Shown: positions 9,101 to 17,491 of the stretch, piece by piece
Numbering within the stretch: position 1 is the stretch's first letter
How the letters are laid out: every line of letters starts with the position of its first letter
DNA from: DQWO01 sp964478545
GTDB lineage: Bacteria; Desulfobacterota; Anaeroferrophillalia; Anaeroferrophillales; Anaeroferrophillaceae
DNA: 64,000 nucleotides
NCBI GenBank assembly: GCA_964478545.1
Contig: CAYZIS010000004.1
Coordinates: 62,001 to 126,000, forward strand
Direction of reading: 5' to 3'
Notes under the pieces: model-generated
What the model was told of the DNA's origin: nothing
What the model saw: only the letters and a program-made list of their open reading frames with translations
Databases searched by the model: none
Program-made: the position numbers and the translations under genes

Positions 9101-11337
9101 TTTTCCGGTTTGCCGCTCAAAGTGGTGATCAGATCGCTGTCAGCCTGTTGCCCCATATCAGTCAGGGAACGCTGGATATCAACCTGCTGGACCGTTCGGG
9201 TAACCTGCTGGCTGCCTGTGAGGATATTTATGATGCTGCTGTTGCCGTCATCAGTCGGACCATCACCCTGGACGGCAACTATTACATCAAAATCGATCGC
9301 AATAACGGTGCCGTTGGAAATTACGACCTGGCGACCAATCCGGACATGATCATTAATGGCGATAATGAAGGCGACGGGCTTTCTGATGCCGCCGAATATC
9401 ACTATGGTACCGCTCTTAATGCCGCCGATACTGATGGTGATGGGGTATCAGACTATTCTGAGGTGGCACAAGGTTCGGATCCCTTGCATAATTACCCGGT
9501 AGTGGTTGCCGATAATGCCGTTAGCATGGCTACCGCCGTTGCCGTCCCAGCTCTTGATGTGCCGTTTACTGCTGAGCTGCCGGCTGATGTTGCCGCTTCC
9601 TACTATGCCATGAATCTTGCGGCCGGCCAGGAGATTGCTGTTTCCCTGTCGCCCCGGATCAATGTGGGCAACCTCGACCTCAGCCTCCTCGATCATGCCG
9701 GAGCAACCATTGCCGCCGTCGATGATATCTACGGTGCTGCCGACTGCGTGGTCACGGGGACAAATCAATTGCAGAGAGGAGTTATAACCGGAACCATCAC
9801 CCTTGACGGTGATTATTATATTAAGATCGATCGTGACGACGGCGCCTACGGCAATGTTGACCTGGCAGTCTATAACGGCTGGGAGAATCCCGGAACGACG
9901 GACTGCGACCGGAATTTCTATTCCACCCGCAATACCGCCCGCTTCCTCTATGGTGGCAACTACCCGCTCAGCTGGTATGACAGTGACTTTTTCCGTTTCA
10001 CCGCCGAAAGCGGCGACCAGGTTTTCTTCAGCCTGACACCATATATCAACGTGGGCAGCCTGGATATCAGCCTCCTTGATCAATACGGCAATATCATCAC
10101 TGCCAGCGAAGAGGTCTATGGTGACACTATCGCCATCACCAGGACCGTTATCATCAGCGACACCATCACCCTTGAGGGTGACTATTATGTCAAGATCAAT
10201 CGACATGACAATGCTTACGGTAATTATGACCTGCTGACTGCCGGGATTAATAGTGATTCTGATGCCGACGGCATGGCGGATGCCTGGGAGATGTACTATT
10301 TCTGCCATCTCGGTAGAGACGGCTATGGCGACTGGGATGATGACGGGTTGAGCGATAAAGACGAGTATGATCTGTCAACTAATCCACGCTGCGGTGATAC
10401 CGACGGCGACCTGATGCCGGATGCCTGGGAAGTTCTTCATGGCCTCGACCCGCTGGAGGATGATGCTGGGGATGACCAGGATTTTGACATGCTGTCTAAC
10501 TATGGAGAATATGACAATAACTGCGATCCCACCAACCCCGACACTGATCATGATCAGATGATCGACGGCTGGGAAGTAATGAACGATCTCAACCCCCTCG
10601 TTGATGATGTGTTGGAAGATCCTGACCAGGACGGCCACAGCAACCTTGGGGAGTTTCTTTCCGGCAGTAACCCCCTGGATAAGCAGGACATCCCGCCGCT
10701 CAAGGCTGATTTCAATTATGATCTTGATGCCGATGGCCTGGACCTGATTGATATCATTCTGGATGTTGCAGCAGGTGACTGTGCTCCGGGTGTCTTTTGT
10801 GCCGCCGATCTTGATGGAGACGGCGATGTTGACGACGTCGATCTGATGCTTTTCGCGGAGGATTTTGGAAGAGTGGAATCTTCCTGTACAGCTGATGATC
10901 TTTCTTCCTGCATGACGGAAAACCAGTGCAAGAGTTCGGGCTTTTACTGGTACGATGGTGGTTATGGCATACCTGCCTGCTATTCGGAACCAAAGTGCCG
11001 GTTGGACAACCTTGCCGGCTGTGAAACCGAGGTTGAATGCGCTGCGCTCGGAGCTTACTGGTATGATGAAACCTGCAACGCCGAACCTGCTTGTATGTAT
11101 TTCGCTGATTGTGATACCTCTGAAAGGTGTATAAACTCAGGATTTTACTGGTATGATGGGAGTTGCCACGAAGAACCTGACCCTGTTTGCAGCCCGGACA
11201 ACCTGGCAGGCTGCGTGACTGAAGCCGATTGTGTGGATAATGGTGGCGAATGGCATAATTATACAACCTCCGGCGCCATCAACTGTACGGCGAAAACAAC
11301 AACTACGTCATCAACAAACACGGGATCAATAAATTGA
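6157..11337 (+). CDS. Giant secreted multidomain protein: Kre9/KNH-like, propeller, BACON, PPC, TSP3-like, dockerin, Cys-rich
   Basis: About 1,726 residues. I chose GTG 6157 because AAGGAGA lies at 6144-6150 and a signal peptide (IIFLLFSVFLPNSSEA-Q) follows; upstream in-frame ATGs fall inside the dockerin relic. Order of domains: two Kre9/KNH-like Ig domains (bases 6256-6807, motif SPxGGExW); a GH43/five-bladed-propeller-like domain (about 6830-7790, CCDPGVIKFGGYYYIAYTS and SEPSFVVKNDTLYIYYEW); a second, near-identical Kre9/KNH pair (7816-8367); a BACON-type domain (about 8380-8660); four PPC-like beta-sandwiches (8690-10240) with TSP3/DxDxDG spacers; further TSP3-like repeats (10250-10690); a dockerin (10700-10870); and four Cys-rich repeats with a YWYD core. 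It ends in a Thr/Ser-rich stretch, and decayed repeat sequence continues past the stop. Likely an extracellular polysaccharide-binding or -degrading protein; the substrate is unknown. Confidence 0.8.
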   Translation: MHNYHRNRKIYFFFWIIFLLFSVFLPNSSEAQMTVSSPFGGEVWDVGSTKRIQWTQTESCDSFTIQISRDGGLTWSDIESGLPSSYTYRDWTVTPPGSTSCQVKVIGYYAGGSIDDSSDGNFTIGQLTLTSPDGGEIWQNGTTHDITWTSAGVTGNILIQPYLDGEPQVPITTTAQNTGNYPWSIPIAYPSGTTYTIGISALGGLVSDFSYSNFTIEGGLEINAQLGWAIFTPSGPCIDPENGSEYRYGPSIIINDDDSIDVWFSSPGEHIDEVKTEFDWIRYNRSTDGGITWLYDWEDDPSSVVMVPSPGSNDRYSCCDPGVIKFGGYYYIAYTSGSAIGKCNDVFVARSTSPTGPFDKWNGSGWGGDNPQPCIYGDYNELTDWGASEPSFVVKNDTLYIYYEWTERGTLIATAPTNDPNWPANITDHKPPAFAPAIPKVLGEDSRDVKYIDDLGLFVAVAVGNRFSNDSYMHVWKSVDGFSFIEADKILVNIEDQAHNVGISGTCEGHINLNHDNFIGYGYGPHQIDGEPACWSTYWNPVTISASSSAPQVTVISPFGGEVWEVGNAKQIQWTQTGTFDSFTIQISRDGGLTWSDIESGLPGNYTYRDWTVTPPESTSCQIKVIGYYAGGSIDDSSVSNFTIGQLTLTSPDGGEIWQTGSTHDITWFSAGVFGNILIQPYLDGEPQAPITTTAQNTGNYPWSIPIDYPSGTTYTIGISALGGLISDFSYSNFTIEEDVPLGPVLNITPLNRDLPFTAGTTTFQVENTGMPDTLNWTALTSTPWLTITDGFSGLDSGMITVEYEANSGGSRTGILTVIAPDATGSPAMVTIYQEEDFTSTAVPLPSYDLPFTNEYAGENICYTLDLTRCQGISIALNAHLASGYLGCGLYDSLGNRLVYCINDQIEDGEYGYLNFNPTLTGTYYLRVFGSPDAVGTFDLVVYDAWFNAGVTDGDRDFFATLYTARFLGNDIFLLGPHDSDFFRFAAQSGDQIAVSLLPHISQGTLDINLLDRSGNLLAACEDIYDAAVAVISRTITLDGNYYIKIDRNNGAVGNYDLATNPDMIINGDNEGDGLSDAAEYHYGTALNAADTDGDGVSDYSEVAQGSDPLHNYPVVVADNAVSMATAVAVPALDVPFTAELPADVAASYYAMNLAAGQEIAVSLSPRINVGNLDLSLLDHAGATIAAVDDIYGAADCVVTGTNQLQRGVITGTITLDGDYYIKIDRDDGAYGNVDLAVYNGWENPGTTDCDRNFYSTRNTARFLYGGNYPLSWYDSDFFRFTAESGDQVFFSLTPYINVGSLDISLLDQYGNIITASEEVYGDTIAITRTVIISDTITLEGDYYVKINRHDNAYGNYDLLTAGINSDSDADGMADAWEMYYFCHLGRDGYGDWDDDGLSDKDEYDLSTNPRCGDTDGDLMPDAWEVLHGLDPLEDDAGDDQDFDMLSNYGEYDNNCDPTNPDTDHDQMIDGWEVMNDLNPLVDDVLEDPDQDGHSNLGEFLSGSNPLDKQDIPPLKADFNYDLDADGLDLIDIILDVAAGDCAPGVFCAADLDGDGDVDDVDLMLFAEDFGRVESSCTADDLSSCMTENQCKSSGFYWYDGGYGIPACYSEPKCRLDNLAGCETEVECAALGAYWYDETCNAEPACMYFADCDTSERCINSGFYWYDGSCHEEPDPVCSPDNLAGCVTEADCVDNGGEWHNYTTSGAINCTAKTTTTSSTNTGSIN
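6256..6807 (+). repeat. Intragenic direct duplication, copy 1 (552 bp)
   Basis: Bases 6256-6807 and 7816-8367 align without gaps at an offset of exactly 1,560 bases and differ only at scattered positions. Each encodes a pair of Kre9/KNH-like domains. The copies bracket the propeller domain. Confidence 0.85.
7816..8367 (+). repeat. Intragenic direct duplication, copy 2 (552 bp)
   Basis: Second copy of the domain pair at 6256-6807, same strand and frame. The high DNA identity points to recent duplication or ongoing gene conversion; recombination between copies would delete the propeller domain while keeping the frame. Confidence 0.85.
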
Positions 11338-11520
11338 TTTGCATTTTTAGCAGGATCTCCCTCTACTACCTGTGGTCCTGATCACCTGGAAGCTTGTGAT
11401 ATGGAGGCATGCGCGGCTCTTGGCAGAGAAGATACTACTGGTATAATGATTCCTGCCATGACGAACCAGTTCACTGGATACCCTGCTGGATATTTTGTTG
11501 CCGGTTAAAAATAACCTGAG
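11338..11520 (+). pseudogene. Decayed continuation of the Cys-rich repeat tail
   Basis: In the same frame as the giant protein, immediately after its TGA (11335-11337), the sequence reads CGPDHLEACDMEACAALG, the first half of another Cys-rich repeat. The second half, YYWYNDSCHDEP, is found in another frame a few bases on. So at least one more repeat once followed and has been lost through a stop codon plus a small frameshift. Alternatively it is a leftover from a neighbouring gene with the same repeat. Confidence 0.6.
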
Positions 11521-11576
11521 CCCTTGATTTCCCTGAGGCTGTAGACAATCATCAAGAAGCAAGAAAGGCAATAATC

Positions 11577-13055
11577 ATGAAAGGGAAAATAATATTTTTT
11601 CTCCTGCTGATCATATTGATTTCCCCAACTTTGGGAATAGCGGAAACCGAGGTTAGCGGTGTTATCGGCAGTAATGCCACCTGGACGTTAGCGGGAAGCC
11701 CCTATATTGTAACTGGAAATATTTTGGTTTCTGAGAATGTTGAGCTGATAATTGAGCCAGGGGTTATGGTAAAATTCAGAGAGTGCCCATTGGATTGGCA
11801 GGAATACTATATCAGGATTGACGGAACATTAAAAGCCGAGGGGGAACAGGATAATCCAATTGTTTTTACCATTGAAAGTGAAGGTTACAATTGGGGATGT
11901 ATAGGCTTTACTGATACAAGTGTTGACTGGGACGAAACGATTTCCACGGGGTGTATTCTGAGTAATTGTATTTTAGAATATGGGGGTGTCCATGGTGGTG
12001 GTATGAACGAGTTTAGCGATGCGATAATCAGATGTTTTTCATCTTCCCCGATGATCAGGAACAATATTATAAGATACAGTTATAATGATGCAATTAGATG
12101 TGAAGGGTCTGACCATTTGAAAATTGTAAATAATTATATCTATAATAATAAATCGAGGGGAGTATTGATGCTCTCAGGTAGTGGTGTGATTGACAATAAT
12201 GTAATAAAGGATAATGGACAAGGTATTTATTTAGGTTCTATGGTGGAAGATACAGAAATAACAAACAACACCATTAATATCTCACTACCAGAACAATTCG
12301 GGGCTTGTATAAGAATAGACATGTGGGACTTTAGCGAAAGCAACGTGCTCATTTCTAATAATGATATTGCAAGTAGCAACGTCAATTCCAATGCGATTTC
12401 ATTAATATTGCAATATAATATTAGCAGCTTGGAAAATATTCAATTTTCCCACAACAATATAAATAATACTGGAGGACTCTTTTGTGTATATCTGGTAGAT
12501 GGTTCTGATAATGGTGACAAGATTCTCAACATGACAAACAATTGGTGGGGAGCAACCGACGAAAACGAAATCAATCAGCTGATATATGATTTCAACGATG
12601 ACTTTAACCTCCCCATAGTAGATTACCTGCCCTTTGCAACCGAAGAAATTTCAGAATCGGGTTCTACTTTACCTCCTTTGCCAATAGAACCTCCATTGCC
12701 AAGCCCTCCAACAGCGGTCGCCGGTTCTGACCAGATGGTTTTTAATGAAATTATCCTGGACGGCAGCTTGTCGTCTGACCCTGATGGGGACATCGTTTCT
12801 TATGTGTGGACAGTTAGGCGAAGAGAGGATATCATTTTCACTCCACCCGTTATGACTGTTGAAGGTGTGAATCCAACAATCTCAGGATTGACCCCCGGAT
12901 TCTACGATATATCCCTGGCTGTCACGGATAGTTCCGGGTTAGTTGGTACGGATGGAATGATTTGTGCCGCTATGGGCCGCAAAGGTGATTTTGATCAAGA
13001 TGGTGATGTAGACGGAGATGATTTAGCTGAATTTTCAGAAAATTTTGGAATGTAG
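11577..13055 (+). CDS. Secreted right-handed beta-helix protein with PKD domain and half-dockerin
   Basis: A 492-residue protein. The signal peptide ends LGIAETE. Residues about 25-350 show the short Asn-rich repeats of a parallel beta-helix (NosD/PbH1 type: NNIIRYS, NNYIYNN, NNVIKDN, NNTINIS, NNDIASS, NNNWWG-like turn), a fold common in polysaccharide lyases and surface carbohydrate-binding proteins. A Pro-rich linker (about 365-382) leads to a PKD-like domain (SDQMVFNEIILDGSLSSDPD, about 390-465). The tail KGDFDQDGDVDGDDLAEFSE is a single dockerin Ca loop. The gene is AT-rich, especially in the helix part. It is the last gene of the exported cluster, ending 60 bases from the convergent Wzy-like gene. 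No catalytic residues can be assigned. Confidence 0.78.
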   Translation: MKGKIIFFLLLIILISPTLGIAETEVSGVIGSNATWTLAGSPYIVTGNILVSENVELIIEPGVMVKFRECPLDWQEYYIRIDGTLKAEGEQDNPIVFTIESEGYNWGCIGFTDTSVDWDETISTGCILSNCILEYGGVHGGGMNEFSDAIIRCFSSSPMIRNNIIRYSYNDAIRCEGSDHLKIVNNYIYNNKSRGVLMLSGSGVIDNNVIKDNGQGIYLGSMVEDTEITNNTINISLPEQFGACIRIDMWDFSESNVLISNNDIASSNVNSNAISLILQYNISSLENIQFSHNNINNTGGLFCVYLVDGSDNGDKILNMTNNWWGATDENEINQLIYDFNDDFNLPIVDYLPFATEEISESGSTLPPLPIEPPLPSPPTAVAGSDQMVFNEIILDGSLSSDPDGDIVSYVWTVRRREDIIFTPPVMTVEGVNPTISGLTPGFYDISLAVTDSSGLVGTDGMICAAMGRKGDFDQDGDVDGDDLAEFSENFGM

Positions 13056-13114
13056 GAGGAATTTAAGATTGGTTTTTCAGCTTTGATAGAACAGAAAGTT
13101 TCCAGTATGTGGGT

Positions 13115-16100
13115 TTATTCGGCCAGATATTGCTGGAGACTGACAATGAAATCTTGCAGAGATTGTTTGTCCGCCAAGGGAGCCAGTCGCATGGCCGCTT
13201 TAGCATGTTCCAGGGCTTTACCATACTGCTTAACCGACTGGTAAAGAACGGCCAGATTTTTGTTACCTTGGTAATTCTCAGGTTGCAGTGAAAGAACCAT
13301 TTCGTTTTCCCTGATGGCATCATACCAGCGGCCTTGCTTGATGTAAATATAACCCAGCACCGTGTGGGCTTTGACCGTTGTTGAATCCAAAGACAAAGCC
13401 TTGCGGTACATGTTGCTTGCCAAATCCAGCTGTTGGGTCGAGATATATGCATCACCCAGCAATAGATAGGTATGCTGAACCCGGTCATCAAGGCTCAGGG
13501 AATGATTGTACTTTTCAAGGGCTTTACGGTGATCTCTCAGCAGAAAATACATCCTTCCCCACTCGTCCCAGAGCAAAGGGTCCCCCGGTTTCAGTGCCAC
13601 GGCCTGGCGATAATAATCGCGGGCATGCTGAAGCTTTTCATTCCGTCTCTTGCCTGCAGGCAGGGAATTGGCCCATATCCGGTTTATTTGTCCCAACTTG
13701 GCGGTATTGTCCACCTTCAAGGGGCTTAATTGTTGAGCTCGGGCTGCAGCCAGGGCGCTGTATTGCAGCAGTTCAAATTTCCCCAACCGGGCAATTTCCT
13801 CAGGAGGAAAGGCAGTCAGGTTATCGACAGTCGCGACAGAAAAGGTTTCCTGTTGAACGTTTTTCATCTTCTTGGCTTTTTCAACCAGGGCGGTACTAAG
13901 CTTCCGATAATAAGAATCCTCCCTGGGCGACAGCTCAATGGCCCGTGTCTGTAATGCGATGCCATAATTCCACCTCCCTTGTTTATAGGACGTTTGCGCC
14001 TGCTCACCGTACGTATCCGCCATCACCTGCTTCAACTGCGTTTGCACAACCAGGTAGAAAGTGCCTCCCAGCAGAAAAAGATAGATGATCCATCGGCCTT
14101 TTCCTGTAATGAGGCGGTCAGAGGTTTCCTGTCTTACCTGCACGAAAGCAAAAAGGATGCAGACAATCAAGAGAATGAAATAATAAAGAGATTCAATTTT
14201 AACCAAAAGATCAGCCAGTCCCATTGCATCCGTTTGCGCTGGAATAGCAGCCAGAAAATGGGCTAATATGAGCACTACCGGCAATAATACAACCAACACC
14301 CAAAAAAAAGCTTTGCCGGCTGCTTTCCACAACTGCCTTGGCTGATAGACTGCATTGTTTTGGCTCAATTCCGCCGTCATTATGCCTGTTCCCAGGATAA
14401 CCGTTATACCGTACATGCATACCATGGCTATGGAGAGGTGAACATGACCATCATTGAGTTCTCGAACAAAAGGGGACTGCATAATGGTGAATATTGAGGT
14501 AAGATCCCGGTTATTATGCATAAAAATAAAACTCATGGTTATCAAGATCACCGACAAGGGCAGGGCCACATGGCCCATGAGCTGGTTGCCGGTTTTTCGA
14601 GACCTGGAATCATCAGTGGAGGGCACATTGTTCATTCGGGACATTGCAGCCATCAGGCCGATAATTATCCAGAAATACAGGCGGCTGGCTGAACTGGAAA
14701 AGCCAAAATTGATTTCGACGAAATGGGCAATTATCGCGGCAAGCAGGGCCGCCGACAGTGTCTGGGACAATCTTGGTAACTTTTCCTTGCGATGATCACC
14801 ATTCCGGTACTGGAAAAACCAGACAAGAAGATAGACTCCCATGCCAACCACAACGCCGGCAGGAAAACCGATGCCAATAAATTCTTTTCCCCAGAAAAGC
14901 CCAAAGATCGTGGTTCCGGCAATGGCACCTCCCATCAGCAGGGCAACGAATAATAGGCGCTGCTTTCTGGAGGCCAGCAGGCCGAGCCACAGGAAGCCGC
15001 AGAAAAAAACTACCGCAAACAGCAGCATTTCCGCCAGAAAACCAGCGATACCTGTAGTGATAAGTACATCAAAGGCAGAGTTGTGGGCCCGATCCGGCAA
15101 CGCTTTGTGTCCTTCGACGTGAGCCAGGGCAGGTGAGTAATATCGGTTGAATACCAGACCCATAGTTTCTGGTCCATAGCCTATAAATGGCCGCAAACGA
15201 TGAAATTGATCAACCCGGCCGTCAGGAAACTTTAGCGGTGTATCCGTAGTGAGGAGATCGACACAGCCTTTCCATAGTACAGCCCGCACGTTCCCGCTGC
15301 CGGATTTGGTATCCGTCAGGGAACCCAACCGGTTAAAGCAAGCAATCTTTTTAAGCGGCTCCAGCGGCGTGTGAGGCTGGTTCAACAACAAAACAAAAAA
15401 CATTGATCCGGCGGCAAGGGTGATGGCAACCCAGACTACCCAACGTTTGCTCTGCAGTGTTCCCATGATAACGACAAAGAAAAAAAGGCCGATTGCGAGG
15501 CCGATCCAGGGACCTCGGCTGCCGGTAAAAAGGATGCAAGCTGCCTGAGCGGCAAGAATAAGAAGGTAGGAAACTGCCAAGCCTGCATGTTGTACGTTAC
15601 CGGTTCCTTTTTTCTGCGAAGATGATATTGAGTTCAGCAAGCGCGCCAGTGTTAAAGGCAGGACCATGATCAGATAGGCCGCTAGAAAAACCGAGTTTCC
15701 CATATTTGCGGCAACCCGGCTATGCGCATCATCACGCCAGGGCAAAGGATCCAGGCCAAAGTGCTGAAAAATACCATACAGGGCTATGGGAACGCTGGTG
15801 ATAACCAGGGCAGACACTATTCGGCTGACTTGTTCCTGTTGGCGTAGATGATTTAATAAAATAATAAATACTGCTGCCGCGCCAAGGATTGAAAATGTTC
15901 CCTGGAGCCTTTCGAAAGAACCCCAAAAACTGCTGTGAGTATGTACCGAAAAGAATGAGCTGATGACCGTGGCTGCTACAAGAAAAAAAGCGGGGATGAT
16001 AAAAGGACAATCGCCAAAAAGACATCTGATAGATCTGCTTACCCTGCAGTGCTCTGCGGTTTGCTTTAAGGCAAGAAGGATATTTTTTTCGCTTTCCAGG

Positions 16101-16276
16101 CGCTTGATGACCCACGCGGAAAGCATCAGCAAGATGATTGATTGCAGGAGAATTATTTTATCAGGTTCAAAAATGCGGCTGGAATAGATGTTGAAATAGA
16201 GGGGGGTAACGATAATGATCGAGATAATGCAGGACTCGATCAATCTATCGCAGAAGACGAATGCTTTTGATTGCAT
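13115..16276 (-). CDS. O-antigen ligase/Wzy-type polysaccharide membrane protein with C-terminal TPRs
   Basis: About 1,053 residues from the ATG at 16276; a TTG start 33 codons upstream is possible, but the added residues are polar and atypical. Residues 1 to about 780 hold many hydrophobic helices. The O-antigen ligase/Wzy_C domain is marked by TGSRGPWIGLAIGLF and the periplasmic-loop signature IGYGPETMG...DRAHNSAFDVLITTGIAG. The last 230 residues are TPR repeats (ALEKYNHSLSLDD, ASNMYRKALSLD, AIRENEMVLSLQPEN). Such ligase-TPR fusions are known in polysaccharide and PEP-CTERM-associated loci and polymerise or transfer undecaprenyl-linked glycans on the periplasmic face. No glycosyltransferases flank it. 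The intergenic stretch 16277-16486 contains an isolated family A end (TACTGTCCGGT near 16285). Confidence 0.8.
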   Translation of the reverse strand: MQSKAFVFCDRLIESCIISIIIVTPLYFNIYSSRIFEPDKIILLQSIILLMLSAWVIKRLESEKNILLALKQTAEHCRVSRSIRCLFGDCPFIIPAFFLVAATVISSFFSVHTHSSFWGSFERLQGTFSILGAAAVFIILLNHLRQQEQVSRIVSALVITSVPIALYGIFQHFGLDPLPWRDDAHSRVAANMGNSVFLAAYLIMVLPLTLARLLNSISSSQKKGTGNVQHAGLAVSYLLILAAQAACILFTGSRGPWIGLAIGLFFFVVIMGTLQSKRWVVWVAITLAAGSMFFVLLLNQPHTPLEPLKKIACFNRLGSLTDTKSGSGNVRAVLWKGCVDLLTTDTPLKFPDGRVDQFHRLRPFIGYGPETMGLVFNRYYSPALAHVEGHKALPDRAHNSAFDVLITTGIAGFLAEMLLFAVVFFCGFLWLGLLASRKQRLLFVALLMGGAIAGTTIFGLFWGKEFIGIGFPAGVVVGMGVYLLVWFFQYRNGDHRKEKLPRLSQTLSAALLAAIIAHFVEINFGFSSSASRLYFWIIIGLMAAMSRMNNVPSTDDSRSRKTGNQLMGHVALPLSVILITMSFIFMHNNRDLTSIFTIMQSPFVRELNDGHVHLSIAMVCMYGITVILGTGIMTAELSQNNAVYQPRQLWKAAGKAFFWVLVVLLPVVLILAHFLAAIPAQTDAMGLADLLVKIESLYYFILLIVCILFAFVQVRQETSDRLITGKGRWIIYLFLLGGTFYLVVQTQLKQVMADTYGEQAQTSYKQGRWNYGIALQTRAIELSPREDSYYRKLSTALVEKAKKMKNVQQETFSVATVDNLTAFPPEEIARLGKFELLQYSALAAARAQQLSPLKVDNTAKLGQINRIWANSLPAGKRRNEKLQHARDYYRQAVALKPGDPLLWDEWGRMYFLLRDHRKALEKYNHSLSLDDRVQHTYLLLGDAYISTQQLDLASNMYRKALSLDSTTVKAHTVLGYIYIKQGRWYDAIRENEMVLSLQPENYQGNKNLAVLYQSVKQYGKALEHAKAAMRLAPLADKQSLQDFIVSLQQYLAE

Positions 16277-16486
16277 AAAGTTACTACTGTCCGGTGGTAC
16301 CAAAATTGGGTAATGTTGGTTGCTTGAGATTTTTAGTAATATCGGGCAAATCAGGTTTTGGGTTTGGCTGTCCAACGGCAGCTATAACTTCCGGCTCAAT
16401 CCATCTTTCTCGTACCACCCTGTCCACTGGTGAGTCAAGTCATGGCGTTTATATTTTTATGTCTTCTTGGCAGGAAGGTGGTAAAA

Positions 16487-17104
16487 TCAATTATTTTCGG
16501 GTAGGTGAAGCAGGGCGTTCAGATATTTGATGAATTCTTTCATCCTCAGGGTAGTTGGAATCCCCTCGTCCAGGCTATCGCTGGTGCCGGTTTTTGGCGG
16601 AATGGGATGGTAGTAAACTTCCAGTTGTGGCGGGAGGATTTTCTGGCAGAGATGATAGGCTCTTTTCACATGGAATGTCGAGGTGACGATGACCAGGGAA
16701 TGAAAATGGTGTTGCCGGCAGAGGTCCCGCAAAGCCAGGATATTGGTCAGAGTGTTGTGGGATTGGTTTTCAATGATAATCCGCTTGGATTGCAGAATCT
16801 TTTGCTTGTCTCTTGAAAGTGAGAAAGAGGTCAGTATATCCCGGCTGCGGCTGCGGGGATTGGCGCCGATGATAAGCAGGTAATGGGCTTTACCCTGACG
16901 AAAGAGGTTGTAGCCTTGCTGAAGGCGTCCGGGACCGCCGGCCAGGACGGCAATGGCATCGACCTGGTAGCCATTAACTGCCGGCAGTCGGGGAGGGCTG
17001 ACCCGGCTGTAGTCAAGGAAAAACCAGAGCAGCAGGTCAGCGATCAGCAATAAAAGAAAAGTTGCAGCGATAATGGAAAGTGTCAGAATTTGTTTCTTCT
17101 TCAT
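16487..17104 (-). CDS. DUF218 family (YdcF/SanA/ElyC-like) membrane-anchored protein
   Basis: A 205-residue protein with one N-terminal membrane helix (about residues 8-31) and a DUF218 domain. Visible family features are DAIAVLAGGPGRLQQGYNL, LIIGAN, the ENQSHNT segment (usual E..S.nT) and VIVTSTFHVKRA (usual vTs.yHm.RA). DUF218 proteins such as ElyC and SanA act in envelope and lipid-carrier homeostasis. Lying just upstream of the Wzy-type gene on the same strand (210 bases apart), it may serve the same glycan pathway. Biochemical function unknown. Confidence 0.8.
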   Translation of the reverse strand: MKKKQILTLSIIAATFLLLLIADLLLWFFLDYSRVSPPRLPAVNGYQVDAIAVLAGGPGRLQQGYNLFRQGKAHYLLIIGANPRSRSRDILTSFSLSRDKQKILQSKRIIIENQSHNTLTNILALRDLCRQHHFHSLVIVTSTFHVKRAYHLCQKILPPQLEVYYHPIPPKTGTSDSLDEGIPTTLRMKEFIKYLNALLHLPENN

Positions 17105-17283
17105 ACGTTGAGGATTTTTGGCTTGATTTTACCACCCCGTTATGGTAATCCATCGGCTCCTTACCGGTTTGTATCAGTGTTTAAAGTTTAAGAGTTTTTT
17201 GCCGGTTGGCCGGTTAAAATATTCTACGGGTTTGCGCCGGCGAACAGCGAAAGTTTGTTGAAAATATTTTGGAGGTTGTACTC

Positions 17284-17472
17284 ATGTCTAAAGTTTGTGA
17301 TATTTGTGGAAAAAGACCGCAGGTTGGTAACAATGTCAGCCATGCTAACAATAGAACCAAAAAAACCTGGTTTCCGAACCTGCAGAAAGTCAACGCGGTG
17401 GTCAATGGTCAGAAGAAAAAAATCACTGTCTGTACTCGTTGTATCCGTAGCGGTGCAGTGAAAAAAGGTTGA
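17284..17472 (+). CDS. rpmB: 50S ribosomal protein L28
   Basis: A 62-residue protein from the ATG at 17284 (GGAGG at 17270-17274). Starts SKVCDICGKRPQVGNNVSHA and contains the NRTKKTWFPNLQ segment of L28. Two Cys pairs (C5/C8 and C50/C53) mark the zinc-binding form. Stands alone on the + strand between minus-strand genes, converging on rel with 19 bases between. Confidence 0.97.
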   Translation: MSKVCDICGKRPQVGNNVSHANNRTKKTWFPNLQKVNAVVNGQKKKITVCTRCIRSGAVKKG

Positions 17473-17491
17473 TGGCCTGCCGGCAGTGCTT

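Noticed and set aside
8350..10308. Long open frames on the minus strand (350 and 286 codons) opposite the giant protein
   Set aside because: They mirror the repeated PPC/DxDxDG codons of the + strand gene, have no signal peptide, ribosome site or recognisable domain, and break at the domain borders.
11335..11337. In-frame TGA before further Cys-rich sequence, considered as selenocysteine recoding
   Set aside because: A frameshift follows within 70 bases, so the extra repeat is broken even if TGA were read; decay explains it better, and no obvious SECIS hairpin is seen.
13063..13491. Plus/minus small frames and an AGGAGG just after the beta-helix gene
   Set aside because: The DNA is the coding 3' end of the Wzy-TPR gene in another frame; the AGGAGG has no credible start codon after it.
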